A model generated the notes under the pieces. The model made no database searches. It worked only from the letters and a program-made list of their open reading frames with translations, and was not told the DNA's origin. A program made the translations under genes and the position numbers. A DNA stretch of 64,000 bases from Verrucomicrobiota bacterium (GTDB lineage: Bacteria; Verrucomicrobiota; Verrucomicrobiia; Verrucomicrobiales; Verrucomicrobiaceae): positions 1 through 64,000 of the forward strand of contig JAPLUN010000414.1 of assembly GCA_026397715.1 (NCBI GenBank), given 5' to 3'. This document shows, piece after piece, positions 34,168 to 45,700 of the stretch (positions within the stretch are counted from its first letter, which is position 1; each line of letters opens with the position of its first letter).

Positions 34168-34464
34168 TCAGTTGGCGGCGAGGAGGGCTTCGAGGGCGGC
34201 AGCGCGCTGCCGCCACAGCAGGGGCGGGGTGGTGTGGCTCATGGCTCCCGCCTGCGGTGAGGAGGGTTCGGCGGGAGTGGTGAAGTACATGACCAAAATA
34301 GCCGCCCAGGCCAGGCTCCAGCCGGCCAGCAGCCAGCGCGGGGTGCGGGCCACGCGTGGGGGCTGTGCGGCGGCGTGCAGCATTTCGGCGCGCCACTCCG
34401 GCGGGAGCGTGCGGCGCTGCAGGGCGCGCAGATCGTTTTCAAAGGGGTCGGGGGTCGCATTCAT
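34168..34464 (-). CDS. Small membrane protein, candidate anti-sigma factor
   Basis: A 98-residue protein with a cytoplasmic N-terminal part (about 1-42, containing DLRALQRRTLPPEWRAEML), one membrane segment (about 43-61, LLAGWSLAWAAILVMYF) and a short outer tail. Its start overlaps the stop of the ECF sigma gene (34461-34464), the usual arrangement of a sigma/anti-sigma pair. There is no visible zinc-binding HxxxCxxC motif, so it would be a non-classical anti-sigma factor. The role is inferred from position and topology. Confidence 0.7.
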   Translation of the reverse strand: MNATPDPFENDLRALQRRTLPPEWRAEMLHAAAQPPRVARTPRWLLAGWSLAWAAILVMYFTTPAEPSSPQAGAMSHTTPPLLWRQRAAALEALLAAN

Positions 34465-34967
34465 GACGGTTTCAGTTCATCGTAAAGGGGGCGGAGTTCG
34501 CTGCGCAGCTTGTCCAAGGCATAGCGGTAGCGACTGGCGGCGGTGTTGAGCGGGATGCCCTGCACTTCCGCGATTTCTTCAAAGGTCAAGCCGTCCCAGA
34601 GCTTGAGCTGGGCCACGCTGCGCTGCTCCAGCGGCAGCAGGGCCAGGGCGCGGGTGAGGCGCTGGGCGAGCTCCGCCTGATCAGGGTCTGCATGGGTGGC
34701 GAAGATTTCCACGGGTGCGGCCTCCTCGGCGTCCCGCCGCACGCGGTGCCGCCGCAGCCAGTCGATGGCATGGTGGTGGGCCAGCCGCAGCAGCCAGGCG
34801 CGCAGATTAGCGATGTCCGGCGGGATGGTCTGGCGGGCGAGCTTGATGAAAAAGTCCTGCAGGAGGTCCTTGGCGTCCGCCTCGTTGCCGGTGAAACTGG
34901 TGAAATAGTGAAACAGGCCCGCCGCGTGGGCATCGTAGAGTTCGGGCAGTGTCGGGGCGGCGGGCAT
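34461..34967 (-). CDS. ECF-type RNA polymerase sigma factor
   Basis: A 168-residue sigma-70 family factor with region 2 (LFHYFTSFTGNEADAKDLLQD then FIKLARQ and LRAWLLRLAHHHAIDWLRR) and region 4 (LPLEQRSVAQLKLWDGLTFEEIAEVQGIP). It resembles group ECF factors of Verrucomicrobia and Planctomycetes. It heads a three-gene operon with a candidate anti-sigma protein and a membrane protein. The bipartite motif TGAATA-N15-CGTC found before the lipoprotein genes at 4-10 kb is not seen upstream of it, so it is not an obvious regulator of them. Confidence 0.9.
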   Translation of the reverse strand: MPAAPTLPELYDAHAAGLFHYFTSFTGNEADAKDLLQDFFIKLARQTIPPDIANLRAWLLRLAHHHAIDWLRRHRVRRDAEEAAPVEIFATHADPDQAELAQRLTRALALLPLEQRSVAQLKLWDGLTFEEIAEVQGIPLNTAASRYRYALDKLRSELRPLYDELKPS

Positions 34968-35114
34968 GCGGGGAGAGTTTCACGGACAGGACGGATGGCG
35001 GCGAGATTTTTGTCTGTCCGAATTGACAAGGCGGGGTTCCCCGCCAGTCACGGCACAAAATTACCCTTGTAATCCCCGCGTGTGGGAGCATCCTCAAACC
35101 CTACTTTTTTACGC

Positions 35115-35468
35115 ATGTCACGTCCCCCCAATCGCGGCCCATCACGCAGTGGCCCAAATCGCGGTCCTTCACGCGGCGGCCCACGCCGCCCCAGCGGTCC
35201 GCCCCGCTTCGCCCCACCACCACGTCCGCCGGAGCCTGTGGACGCTGGCAAGCAGAAGGAAGAAGCCATCGAACTCGAAGGCACCATCGCCGCCGTGCTC
35301 GCCGGCACCATGTTCCGTGTGAAGCTGCGCAATGGTCACGAAGTGCTCGCTCATATTTCCGGCAAGATGCGCAAGAAATTCATCCGTCTCGTCATCGGTG
35401 ATGCGGTGAAGATCGAAATGTCTCCCTACGACATGGACAAGGCACGCATCGTTTATCGCATCGGCTAA
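35115..35468 (+). CDS. infA: Translation initiation factor IF-1 with N-terminal extension
   Basis: The C-terminal 75 or so residues of this 117-residue protein are IF-1: [19 protein letters not shown], then [20 protein letters not shown] and [17 protein letters not shown]-1 binds the A site of the 30S subunit during initiation. Normal IF-1 has about 72 residues; here a 42-residue basic, disordered extension precedes it, made of RGPSRxGP and PPRP-like units. An ATG at 35082 would lengthen it further; 35115 was chosen because its context opens the repeats. The extension could bind RNA. Downstream genes run on the same strand. Confidence 0.88.
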   Translation: MSRPPNRGPSRSGPNRGPSRGGPRRPSGPPRFAPPPRPPEPVDAGKQKEEAIELEGTIAAVLAGTMFRVKLRNGHEVLAHISGKMRKKFIRLVIGDAVKIEMSPYDMDKARIVYRIG

Positions 35469-35492
35469 GCTGACGCAGGCCCACGCGATCTC

Positions 35493-36044
35493 ATGGCTGG
35501 AGACATTGTTTATTTCGACCTCGAAACGCGTCGCACGGCAAACGATGTCGGCGGCTGGGGCAACAAGCACATGATGGGCATCTCCGTGGCCTGCACGTTC
35601 AGCACCAAGCAGAACGAGTACAGCATCTACACGCAGGAAGAGACGCCGGATCTCATCCGCCAGCTCAAGAACGCCGATCTCGTCGTCGGATTCAATCACA
35701 TCGGCTTCGATTACGAAGTGCTCAAAGGTCACGACCTGCTCTTTGATTCTGCCGATCTGCCGCACAGCCTGGATCTGCTGATCGACCTGGAAAAGGTCCT
35801 CGGTCACCGCATCAAGCTCGACGCTGTGGCCGCTGCCACGCTGGGCATGGGCAAGACCGCCGACGGCCTCGACGCGCTGAAATGGTGGCAGCAGGGGGAG
35901 GTGGCGAAGATCGCCGAATACTGCTGCTATGACGTGAAGGTGACCAAGTGCGTGCATGAGTACGGCATGGAGCACGGCCATGTGAAGTACCACGACCGCA
36001 ATGGCCGCGAGCAGATCGCCAAGGTGGACTGGAAGAAGCTATGA
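35493..36044 (+). CDS. RNase H-fold 3'-5' exonuclease-like protein
   Basis: A 183-residue protein whose start VYFDLETRR (D9, E11) and GFNHIGFDYEVL near residue 70 match the DEDD exonuclease fold (compare the YprB or DnaQ-like type), with a late Asp in EYCCYDVKV as the fourth acidic site. So the catalytic set appears complete. It lacks other domains. It lies 24 bases after infA and its stop overlaps the start of the next gene. DNA or RNA as substrate is unknown. Confidence 0.75.
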   Translation: MAGDIVYFDLETRRTANDVGGWGNKHMMGISVACTFSTKQNEYSIYTQEETPDLIRQLKNADLVVGFNHIGFDYEVLKGHDLLFDSADLPHSLDLLIDLEKVLGHRIKLDAVAAATLGMGKTADGLDALKWWQQGEVAKIAEYCCYDVKVTKCVHEYGMEHGHVKYHDRNGREQIAKVDWKKL

Positions 36045-36451
36045 CACCGCTGCTCCGCCTGCTCTTGCGCGCCGGCTGGGCACCGCTGGCGGTTCTGATT
36101 TTTCATCAGAAGATCATGCGCACGCCCTGGAGGCAGCAGCTTGATTTCGTCATGCATTACAGCGGCGGAGTCGCCATCTCGTTCTTCATCTGGCACGCGC
36201 TGGACTGCTTTGCGCATTGGTTTGGCCGGCTCACCCCGTTTGCCCGCTACCTCTTCACCTTTGCGCTCGCCTGCACGGTGGGATTGTTCTGGGAGTTCGC
36301 CGAACTTTTTTCCGATGTCGTGTTTGGCTCGCACATTCAGCATAGCGTCCGCGAAACCATGCGTGATCTTTTTGCTGATACGACAGGTGCGCTCACCACG
36401 CTGACGCTGACGTGGATTGTGCGCTGCTTCACGAAGCACTCAGTAAAGTAG
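36041..36451 (+). CDS. Hypothetical membrane protein
   Basis: A 136-residue integral membrane protein with about three to four hydrophobic segments (roughly 8-22, 40-58, 70-92, 115-130). A conserved-looking FWEFAELFSD within GLFWEFAE ... and DLFADTTGA suggest a member of the YjdF/DUF2238-like or VanZ-like small membrane families, but the match is loose. It is translationally coupled (ATGA overlap) to the exonuclease-like gene. Function unknown. Confidence 0.7.
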   Translation: MTPLLRLLLRAGWAPLAVLIFHQKIMRTPWRQQLDFVMHYSGGVAISFFIWHALDCFAHWFGRLTPFARYLFTFALACTVGLFWEFAELFSDVVFGSHIQHSVRETMRDLFADTTGALTTLTLTWIVRCFTKHSVK

Positions 36452-36544
36452 TTATCTCTCTCCCGCGAGATGAGCTCAGCGTGCCCGCACTCGCGGAGCG
36501 CCCACGAATAAGCACGGCGTGGCAGTTTGCGTAAGCGCTGTGTA

Positions 36545-36563
36545 CCTCTCGCGGAGCGAGAGG
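36545..36563. repeat. REP-like hairpin downstream of the membrane protein gene
   Basis: CCTCTCGC-GGA-GCGAGAGG, an 8-bp perfect stem followed by ACTACTG. It lies in the 121-base gap between convergent genes. A degenerate related sequence, CTCCCGCGAGATGAG, precedes it at 36460-36475. No T tract, so more a palindromic repeat than a terminator. Confidence 0.5.
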
Positions 36564-36572
36564 ACTACTGTC

Positions 36573-36809
36573 CTAGCCGCCGGCCAGCCAGGTCTGAAAG
36601 GCAGCTTCCGCGCGCTGCAGCATCTCGGCCTGATTGCGGCGCAGATCGCTGAACTGATTCCACGCGGTCAGGTCTTGCTTGGAGCCGGTGCCTTCGATCT
36701 CGGCGATGAATTCGGTGACGAGATCCAGCTTGTCGCTGTGCTGCTCGCGCAGGTAGGTTTTGCAGGCCACGCCCGTCTCATGCAGTCGATTTTTGGTTCC
36801 CAGTGCCAT
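36573..36809 (-). CDS. Small hypothetical protein
   Basis: A 78-residue soluble helical protein ([12 protein letters not shown] ... FQTWLAGG) with many charged residues and one Cys. No family recognised. Coding appearance is fair: its third codon positions are GC-rich and there is no antisense gene. It converges with the membrane protein gene at 36451 and diverges from the DUF1501 gene at 36923. Confidence 0.55.
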   Translation of the reverse strand: MALGTKNRLHETGVACKTYLREQHSDKLDLVTEFIAEIEGTGSKQDLTAWNQFSDLRRNQAEMLQRAEAAFQTWLAGG

Positions 36810-36821
36810 GGGTATTCATAA

Positions 36822-36877
36822 AGGTGCCTTGGTGCTGTGCAACAAGGACTCCAGACCCTGTTCCGCTGGAACAGGGC
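36822..36877. repeat. Two adjacent palindromes (AACAAGG hairpin and CCCTGTTCC hairpin)
   Basis: The first, 36822-36850, is a degenerate inverse of the nadC terminator stem (GCCTTGGTGC-TGT-GCAACAAGG). The second, 36857-36877, is the perfect stem CCCTGTTCC-GCT-GGAACAGGG. They lie in the divergent gap between the small - gene and the DUF1501 gene, so termination is not their obvious role there. Confidence 0.6.
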
Positions 36878-36922
36878 GACTTGGCGCAATCTCAGGCCCC
36901 GGCCGCACGTTTCATCCTCCGC

Positions 36923-38341
36923 ATGACCACCCCTGCCTTTCTCGACGTCTCCCGCCGCCAGTTTTTCCGGCAGTCCGGGCTGGGACTGGGCTCGATGGCG
37001 CTGGGGTCGATGCTTGCACGGGATCTGCCTGCCGCTGCTGCGCTGGCGGGTCCGCGACCACACTTTGCGCCGAAGGCCAAGCACATCATCTACCTGCACA
37101 TGATCGGCGCGCCCTCGCAGCTGGATCTCTTCGACTACAAGCCGCTGCTGCAGAAGATGGATGGGCAGACCTGCCCGGCGGAGCTGACCAAGGGCAAACG
37201 CTTTGCCTTCATCGGCGGGGAGATGAAGCTGGCGGGCACGGAGTTCCAATTTCAGCGGCATGGCCAGAGCGGGCTGGAGCTCAGCGAGCTGCTGCCGCAC
37301 CTCGGCACCGTGGCGGATGACATCTGCGTGGTGAAATCACTGCATACGAATGAGATCAATCATGCCCCGGCGCAGATGTTTCTGCACACGGGCTTTGGCC
37401 AGGGTGGGCGGCCGAGCCTGGGCGCGTGGGTGACGTACGGGCTCGGCACCGAGAACCGTGATCTGCCCGCCTACGTGGTGCTCCAGTCCGGGCCTCCCGG
37501 CGGCGCGGGCTCCACGCTGTGGAGCACCGGCTTTCTGCCCAGCGTGTACCAGGGCATCCCATTTCGCGGCAGCGGCGAGCCCGTGCTCTTCCTTGGCAAT
37601 CCGCCGGGACAAAGCACGAAAGACCGCCGCCATGTGCTGGATGCGGTGAAGTCGCTCAATGAGCAGCAGCTCGACATCGTGGGAGATCCGGAGATCGCCA
37701 CGCGCATCAGCCAGTACGAGATGGCCTACCGCATGCAGACCAGCGTGCCGGAGCTCATGGACATCACGCGAGAGAACCAGGCCACGCTGGACATGTACGG
37801 AGCGCAACCCGGCAAGGCCTCCTTTGCCAACAACTGCCTGCTGGCCCGTCGGCTGATCGAGCGCGGCGTGCGCATGGTGCAGCTGTTTGATTCCGACTGG
37901 GACCACCACGGTGGCCTCAAGCGCGCCCTCACCACCAAAGCGAAGGACGTCGACCAGCCCATGGCGGCACTGGTGCGGGACCTCAAACAGCGGGGGCTGC
38001 TGGATGAAACCCTGGTGATCTGGGGCGGCGAATTTGGCCGCACCCCGCTGCGCCAGGGCGCGAATGGCGACGGCGTCAAAACCTCTCCTGGACGCGACCA
38101 CCACAAGGACGCCTACACGATGTGGATGGCCGGCGGCGGCACCAAGCCGGGGACGGTGTATGGCAAGACGGATGATTTTGGCTTTAACATCGCCGAAAAC
38201 CCCGTCCATACCCACGACCTGAACGCGACCGTCTTAAATCTCCTCGGTCTCGATCACGAACGCCTTACCTTCCGGTATCAGGGGCGCGACTTCCGGCTGA
38301 CGGATGTGCATGGGGAATTGGTGCCGGGGATTTTGGGGTGA
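36923..38341 (+). CDS. DUF1501 family exported protein, Tat signal
   Basis: A 472-residue protein from the ATG at 36923, which places [21 protein letters not shown] near the N-terminus, a clear Tat signal with twin Arg. Family marks are [48 protein letters not shown] and a C-terminal [10 protein letters not shown]. It is a paralogue of the partial gene at the window's start but from a different subfamily, the type that includes [10 protein letters not shown]. Probably a periplasmic hydrolase-like protein, substrate unknown. Its usual partner, a DUF1549/DUF1553 protein, is not encoded upstream. Confidence 0.92.
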   Translation: MTTPAFLDVSRRQFFRQSGLGLGSMALGSMLARDLPAAAALAGPRPHFAPKAKHIIYLHMIGAPSQLDLFDYKPLLQKMDGQTCPAELTKGKRFAFIGGEMKLAGTEFQFQRHGQSGLELSELLPHLGTVADDICVVKSLHTNEINHAPAQMFLHTGFGQGGRPSLGAWVTYGLGTENRDLPAYVVLQSGPPGGAGSTLWSTGFLPSVYQGIPFRGSGEPVLFLGNPPGQSTKDRRHVLDAVKSLNEQQLDIVGDPEIATRISQYEMAYRMQTSVPELMDITRENQATLDMYGAQPGKASFANNCLLARRLIERGVRMVQLFDSDWDHHGGLKRALTTKAKDVDQPMAALVRDLKQRGLLDETLVIWGGEFGRTPLRQGANGDGVKTSPGRDHHKDAYTMWMAGGGTKPGTVYGKTDDFGFNIAENPVHTHDLNATVLNLLGLDHERLTFRYQGRDFRLTDVHGELVPGILG

Positions 38342-38395
38342 GATTGAGGCCCGATGGGATTGTCATCTTTTTGACCCGAAGGGCACTTTACACCG

Positions 38396-38572
38396 TCAAA
38401 TCAGCGGCTTGGGCACCAGCGCCAGCACCATCAGCACCTTGGAGATCTTCATGCCCATGCGGATGGCGATGGTTTCGGGCGATTTTCCCCGGGCGAAGAG
38501 GCTCTGAATCTCCTTTTCCTTCGGAGTCAGGCTGTCCTTCTCTTTCGGGGTCGAGTTGGGTTTGTTTGTCAT
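38396..38572 (-). CDS. Small LuxR-type helix-turn-helix protein
   Basis: A 58-residue product from the ATG at 38572 (MTNKPNSTPKEKDS). LTPKEKEIQSLFARGKSPETIAIRMGMKISKVLM follows the GerE/LuxR HTH pattern LTpREkEvl.lla.G.s..eIA..l.iS..TV, so it may be a stand-alone DNA-binding domain. The ORF has no linked receiver domain. A start at 38641 would add 23 poor residues. It lies between DUF1501 and glmS, convergent with the former and divergent from the latter. Confidence 0.55.
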   Translation of the reverse strand: MTNKPNSTPKEKDSLTPKEKEIQSLFARGKSPETIAIRMGMKISKVLMVLALVPKPLI

Positions 38573-38790
38573 GCAGATGCTGACAGCACCACCGCTGCCC
38601 GCGTTCATTGACTGATTCTGATCGTTTTTGCATCCCGCCAAACCCCTTTCCTGACTGTGCCTTAGCCGGACTTTATTTTGCTAAAGAAAAATAACGGGAG
38701 ACACGAACTGCTGGCGTGGGTTGTGCGAGGGGGTATCGTACTGTCCTGCTATTTTCGGCAGGGTCTTTTTACCCCCCATTTTACTCTCTC

Positions 38791-40644
<1,854 letters not shown>

Positions 40645-40667
40645 AGTAATGTCGTCAGCTCCCGCTC

Positions 40668-41480
40668 ATGTCCGCTCCCCCGTCCCGTTCCCTCCGTACG
40701 ATTTGCCTCGTAGCGCTGGGGCTGTGCCTCGGTGGAGTGCCGGCTGGGGCCGATGAACCCACCTTGGACGATGGGGCCCCCTCCATCATCCTAGGAGATC
40801 AGACCCCGGCGGATTTCCTCGACCTGATCGGCCAGCGCACGAAAGCGCGCTGGCGCCTGCTGTTTCGCCCGCCACCGCCCACACCGCCCACGGATCGGGG
40901 GCGTGCCGCCCTGCTTCTCGGCGGCCTGATGGCAGACAGCTTCCTCATCTGGCAGGCGGGGGATTCCCAGCAGTTCCGCAACAACAACCAGGAAGTGCTC
41001 AGCTACTGCCGCATGCTGGGTCTGGGTGAAAAACTCCTGCCCCGCCTCATGGCCCAGGGCAAAATGGCGGAAAGCAATGAGTGGAAGGAGCTTCGAAGCG
41101 AGATCGTGGACAGCCACCAGGTGCTGATCCGCATGCTGCGGGAGCAGAGGGACGACGACCTGGCGGTCCTGATCGATCTGGGCCTCTGGCTGCGACTGCT
41201 GGAGATCGTCTCCAGCGTGGTGGTGGAAAATGACACGGTGGAAGTGCGGCCTTTGTGCATCGGCTCACCCGTGATCCTCCAGGAAATCCGTGATGACTAC
41301 AACCGGCTCGGCATGCCCAAGCATGAAGAACCCATGATCAAGCACATCGGCGACGCCATTGAAGAAATCAGCTCTCTCTGGCGCAGCGCCACCCCCACCG
41401 CCCCCACGGCGGAGCAGGTCACCAAGACTCACGAGAAGCTCAAGGAGATCATGCAGGTGATGCTGGAAAAGCAGCTGTAA
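40668..41480 (+). CDS. Secreted hypothetical protein in glmS operon
   Basis: A 270-residue protein with a signal peptide (to about AGADE, residue 29). The mature region is largely helical with charged coiled-coil-like stretches (EWKELRSEIVDSHQVLI, DAIEEISSLWRSA) and a Pro-rich tract near residue 68. No family recognised. It starts 23 bases after the glmS stop and probably shares its transcript, which hints at an envelope role. Confidence 0.78.
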   Translation: MSAPPSRSLRTICLVALGLCLGGVPAGADEPTLDDGAPSIILGDQTPADFLDLIGQRTKARWRLLFRPPPPTPPTDRGRAALLLGGLMADSFLIWQAGDSQQFRNNNQEVLSYCRMLGLGEKLLPRLMAQGKMAESNEWKELRSEIVDSHQVLIRMLREQRDDDLAVLIDLGLWLRLLEIVSSVVVENDTVEVRPLCIGSPVILQEIRDDYNRLGMPKHEEPMIKHIGDAIEEISSLWRSATPTAPTAEQVTKTHEKLKEIMQVMLEKQL

Positions 41481-41556
41481 GCTGCCGTTTGTTTTTTGCG
41501 TGCCTGTGAATGACTCGGGCATGATTTCGGGCTAAAGGCCACGCACTCCTTTCGTC

Positions 41557-42606
41557 ATGCCACCCCGCATCCTCATCATCGGCCAGGGACTCGCCGGCAC
41601 CGCTTTGGCGTGGCGTCTGTGGGAGCGCGGTGTGCCCTTTGTGATTGTGGATCGCGATGAAGCACTCACCTGTTCCAAAGTGGCGGCGGGGTTGATCACG
41701 CCGATCACGGGCATGCGATTGACGGTCAGCTGGCGTTATACAATGTTTTACCGTGAGGCTTTGGGCTTCTACCGCCGCTGCGGCCAGCGTCTCGGGCAGC
41801 GCTGCTTTTTCCCGCGCGGCTACGTACGCCTGCTCAAAAACGAGGCGGAAATCGCCAAATGGCACAAGCGCCGGCGGGATCCCGACATGCAGCCCTTCCT
41901 GCACCCGCAGCCGCCGAAGCTGGACGCGGAGGTCATTCACGATCCTGCCAACGGTTTCCAGCAGCGCCATGCCGCATGGCTGGACACCAACGCCTACCTC
42001 CAGGCCAGCCGCAGATTTTTCGCAGAACTCGGAGCCTGGATGCAGGCAGACGTGCAGCCCAGCGAGGTGCGTGACGACGAGACAAGCGTGGAGTGGCAGG
42101 GCCAGCGCTTCTCCCACGTTATCTGGGCGCAGGGCTGGAGCGCGGAAAAGCACCCCCTTTTCAACTGGGTGCCCTTTCAATCAGCGCGCGGCACCATCCT
42201 CACGGTGCAGGCCGATCTCCAAGGCGAGCAGCGCATCCTCAACCGCAGCTGCTGGCTCCTCCCCCGCCCGGACGGCACGCTGCGCGCCGGATCGACCTAT
42301 GAATGGAAGTTTGACGACCCGCACACGCCTGCGCCCGAGCAGGTGCAGCAACTTGAAGCCAATTTGAGCAGCCTGCTCAAGGTGCCTGCGGCGATCACCG
42401 CCACGCAGACGGCAGTGCGGCCCATTATCAAGAACCAGCAGGCGCTCATGGGTACTCACCCCGCGCACCCACGCGTTGGTTTTCTGAACGGCTTGGGCTC
42501 CAAAGGGTCTTTGAGGAGCCCCTGGCTGGCCCGGCACCTCATCGAGCATTTGCTGGATGGTGCTGCGCTGGATCCGGAGCTGGATCTGCAGCGGAACCAG
42601 ATTTGA
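41557..42606 (+). CDS. FAD-dependent oxidoreductase, glycine oxidase/DAO-like
   Basis: A 349-residue flavoenzyme with an N-terminal Rossmann motif (ILIIGQGLAGTALAWRL), the acidic VIVDRDE strand end and KVAAGLITPITGMRL, typical of the glycine/D-amino-acid oxidase (DAO) family. Later come VIWAQGWSA near residue 186, GSTYEWKFDDPHT and the C-terminal GFLNGLGSKGSLRSPWLA, which places the second FAD contact. Members oxidise glycine, sarcosine or D-amino acids; the substrate is not clear. It follows the secreted protein by 76 bases. Confidence 0.88.
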   Translation: MPPRILIIGQGLAGTALAWRLWERGVPFVIVDRDEALTCSKVAAGLITPITGMRLTVSWRYTMFYREALGFYRRCGQRLGQRCFFPRGYVRLLKNEAEIAKWHKRRRDPDMQPFLHPQPPKLDAEVIHDPANGFQQRHAAWLDTNAYLQASRRFFAELGAWMQADVQPSEVRDDETSVEWQGQRFSHVIWAQGWSAEKHPLFNWVPFQSARGTILTVQADLQGEQRILNRSCWLLPRPDGTLRAGSTYEWKFDDPHTPAPEQVQQLEANLSSLLKVPAAITATQTAVRPIIKNQQALMGTHPAHPRVGFLNGLGSKGSLRSPWLARHLIEHLLDGAALDPELDLQRNQI

Positions 42607-42710
42607 ACGATCCCGCGAAGCGCAGGTTTGGCAGTACGATGGGCGCACGCATATCCACGGCGGGCAGGACTTTCGACTCCGCTGCCCCCAGCGATGATTC
42701 GCACGTGCCA

Positions 42711-45700
42711 TCACTTCGCCAGCGCCTCGCGGATCAGCGCTGCTTTGTCGAGCTTCAGGATGACGGGCGCGCCCTCAGACGAGATGTCGATGACCAAAGC
42801 GTACACGGCATCCGGGGTCACGACGAAACCCTGGGTATTACCCTTGGTGACGTCGATGCAGCCACAGTACGTATTGGTAGGCTTGTGAATGGCCAGCAGC
42901 CTGCCGTAGGTGGCGTGGCCTCCCATGGGGTCCTTTTCCTGCGGTGCCATTTCCTGCCCCAGGATCCAGAGCCAGTCGCCATCGCTGACTGCCAGGGGGA
43001 CGTTCACATCGATCCGGACATCTTCGGGAAAACGGAGGGTCTGGGGCTGCCGTGGCACCGGCGGTCCGGCTGCGGGGACGGGGTTCAATGACACGCTCTC
43101 CTTGTTCAGTATCCACAGGCCACGCTCATCCGCCCACATGCCGCAGACGACGCCCTGAGAGGCCACGGGGTTGGGCTGCCGGGTGCGGATCTTTTTGCTG
43201 GTATCGTGCGTGTAGAGTTCATCGCCGCCCTTGAGCGATTGATACAGGCAGTACATCTGGGAATCAAACGACGTCAGTTGCGTGATTTGCTTCATGGGCA
43301 GCGGCTTGTTGTTCATGTCCGTGGCTACGCTGCGCCAGCCTTTGGCGGCACTCCATGCGGCCAGCATCGGCTTGTCCGCTGCGCCCTTGCCTGCCACATA
43401 GACCTCGTTTCCTACCAGCGCGGCATGGGAGACATGCCCAAACGGCAGCCCGTCCTGATCGGTGAACCGGCTGTACTTCTTGGTGGCCTGGTCGAGCCTG
43501 CCGATGCCATAGACCGGTCCGCCGACCCACAGGCTGTCCGGGGTCTTGAGCAGGACGCTCAGATCCCCCGTGATCTTCTGCGGGAAAGGGGGGACAGGGG
43601 TAAACTTCTGCGTCTGCGTGTCCCAGTCCGCCACCATGGTGTGCTGCTGGTCATTCAGATAGCAGGTCAAAGCGACCACGGCCTGGGTGCTGCTGGCGCT
43701 GCTGGCGGCCAGCTGGAACTGGGGCAGATCCCATTCTTTCGGCACGGCCACCGGGACGATGGGTACCTGAAACCGTTTGGACTTTGTCTTCGGTTTCGCT
43801 AGTGCCTGCGGCTGGGGCGGCGCTCCCACGGGCAGCGGCTTTAGAACCGGCATCGGCGTCTCCACGAAATCCGGCGGCGGTCCGTTGTCCGACTGCGAGA
43901 TCATGGGAAGGTAGGTGCCGTTGTAGGCATCGGAGTAATACTTGCCCAGCAGCTTCATGGTGGCGGCAGCCTCTGCGCGTGTCCCCGCTTCATCATACCA
44001 GCGCAGCAGTTCGAGCCGCTTCTCCACGATCACTTCAGGAGACGGGTTCGCGTTCCAGCCTTCGAGCTTGTGCCACGCCATCTTGGCGAGTTCCAGTCGC
44101 TTCTCCAGCGGCAGGAAGAAGTCCAGATTCGGCTCCACAAACGAGGGCTGATAGGTTGTCCTTTCGGTGTATTCCGCCTGCGCCCGCAGAAGGCAGTCCG
44201 CTGTGGACGCGGCCAGAATGTCGCACCACTTGCGCCGCACCGTGCCGGGCACCCCTTGGGGAAAGCCGCGATTCCCTGCCTGCACGCTGCTATACAGTTC
44301 ATCATTGATCTGGAAGTGCCAGTCAGGCGGGGCGTCCTTGGCCGTCCTGAACACACTGAACAGCACCTTGTCGTTTTTTCTCACGGAATTCGCCACCTGG
44401 CGCAGGCCCTCCAGGCCGAAGCGGGAGAGATGCTCGTCCCAGTCGATCTTGCGACGCCACAGGTTCCAGAAGATACCGGCGGAGCTCTGCTCCTCATTCC
44501 CCACGCTCGGGAAATGCAGCTTGTCATACCAGCGCTGCAGCAGCCAGGTGGCGGCGATGGCGGCATCTTCCGGGGCAAAGAACCGTGCGGCCTCCAGCGA
44601 CCGCATGGTCAGCGCCCACCGCGTGACCAGCCACGGATTGCCCTGGTCCAGCCGCATGTCTGCCGGCTCCTGGGCAATCATGTCCTGGGCATGCTTGTAG
44701 AGGATGCGCGCCGCATTCAGGCGGTCATCGTTCCCCGGCTGTGGCCGTGGTTTTTCGAGCGCTGCGGTGATGAGCTGCGCGGCCAGCTTTTCCGCAGCGG
44801 CCTCCATCTCCGACTGCTTCGTCTCAATGCTGAATGTCTGTGTTTCCACGCCGCCGCTCCACAGTTCCAGCACGAGGCGAACGGGCATTTCCGCGAAGGG
44901 TATCCCGGGAGCACCCGTCTCCTCGCACCAGCCCCAGAGGTAGTGGTCGGCCACGCCCTTCCAGGCTTCCCCATTGCCCTGGGAGAGACCGCTGACAGCC
45001 AGCTCGGTTTCATGCGCTGCCTCGTCACTGCCTTGGAAATTCAAAACGCGGGCCTCCTTCCCCGCCGCGCCCCGGTAAACCGCCCGCAACAAGGCCGGCA
45101 CCTTGACGTCCAGCCGGTTGGTCCGCGCGGTGCGGTTGCCGATGAACAAGGGGGCAAAGACCCGCTGAGAACCCACGACTGCGAGCCGCGCACGGGCTTC
45201 ATCAATGGCCTCCCGTGCTGCTGCCGCCGCCTCTTTCAGGTGCGGCGCAGTCACCTCTAGTGGCAGGCCAGTCGGCTGCACCAGCCGCAGCCTGCGCACC
45301 GCCAGCACATCCCCCCGATGCGCCTCCACCACCCGCAGCGTCAGCTCGCGGCCCAGCCCCTCATTCATTTCCAGGGTACCGGTGACCAGCAGGTCCGCCT
45401 TCACCCACTGGCCGATGCCCATGCTTTTCCCTGGCGAGAGCAGGCCTGCGGCGCTGTGCACCAGTTCCGCCTCCGCCTTTTCGACCTCCGCACGCTCCAC
45501 CCAGCGCAGGCCCTCAATGTCTTGCAGCCCGGCCTGCAGCGCTAGGCCAAAGTCCCGCGCCGCCTCCACGCTTGGGTACCACGCGTCGTTATGAATCACA
45601 AAAGGCAGTGCCGCAGCCGTGACCGCAGGCAGCGCGTTTTTGTTTTGGCCTGCCACTGAGGCAGGCGTTTGGGGAGCTTCCGCCTCGGCTTCGGTCAGCA

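Noticed and set aside
38573-38790. glmS ribozyme or riboswitch upstream of glmS
   Set aside because: No conserved ribozyme core could be recognised in the 218-base leader and the element is mainly known from Firmicutes.
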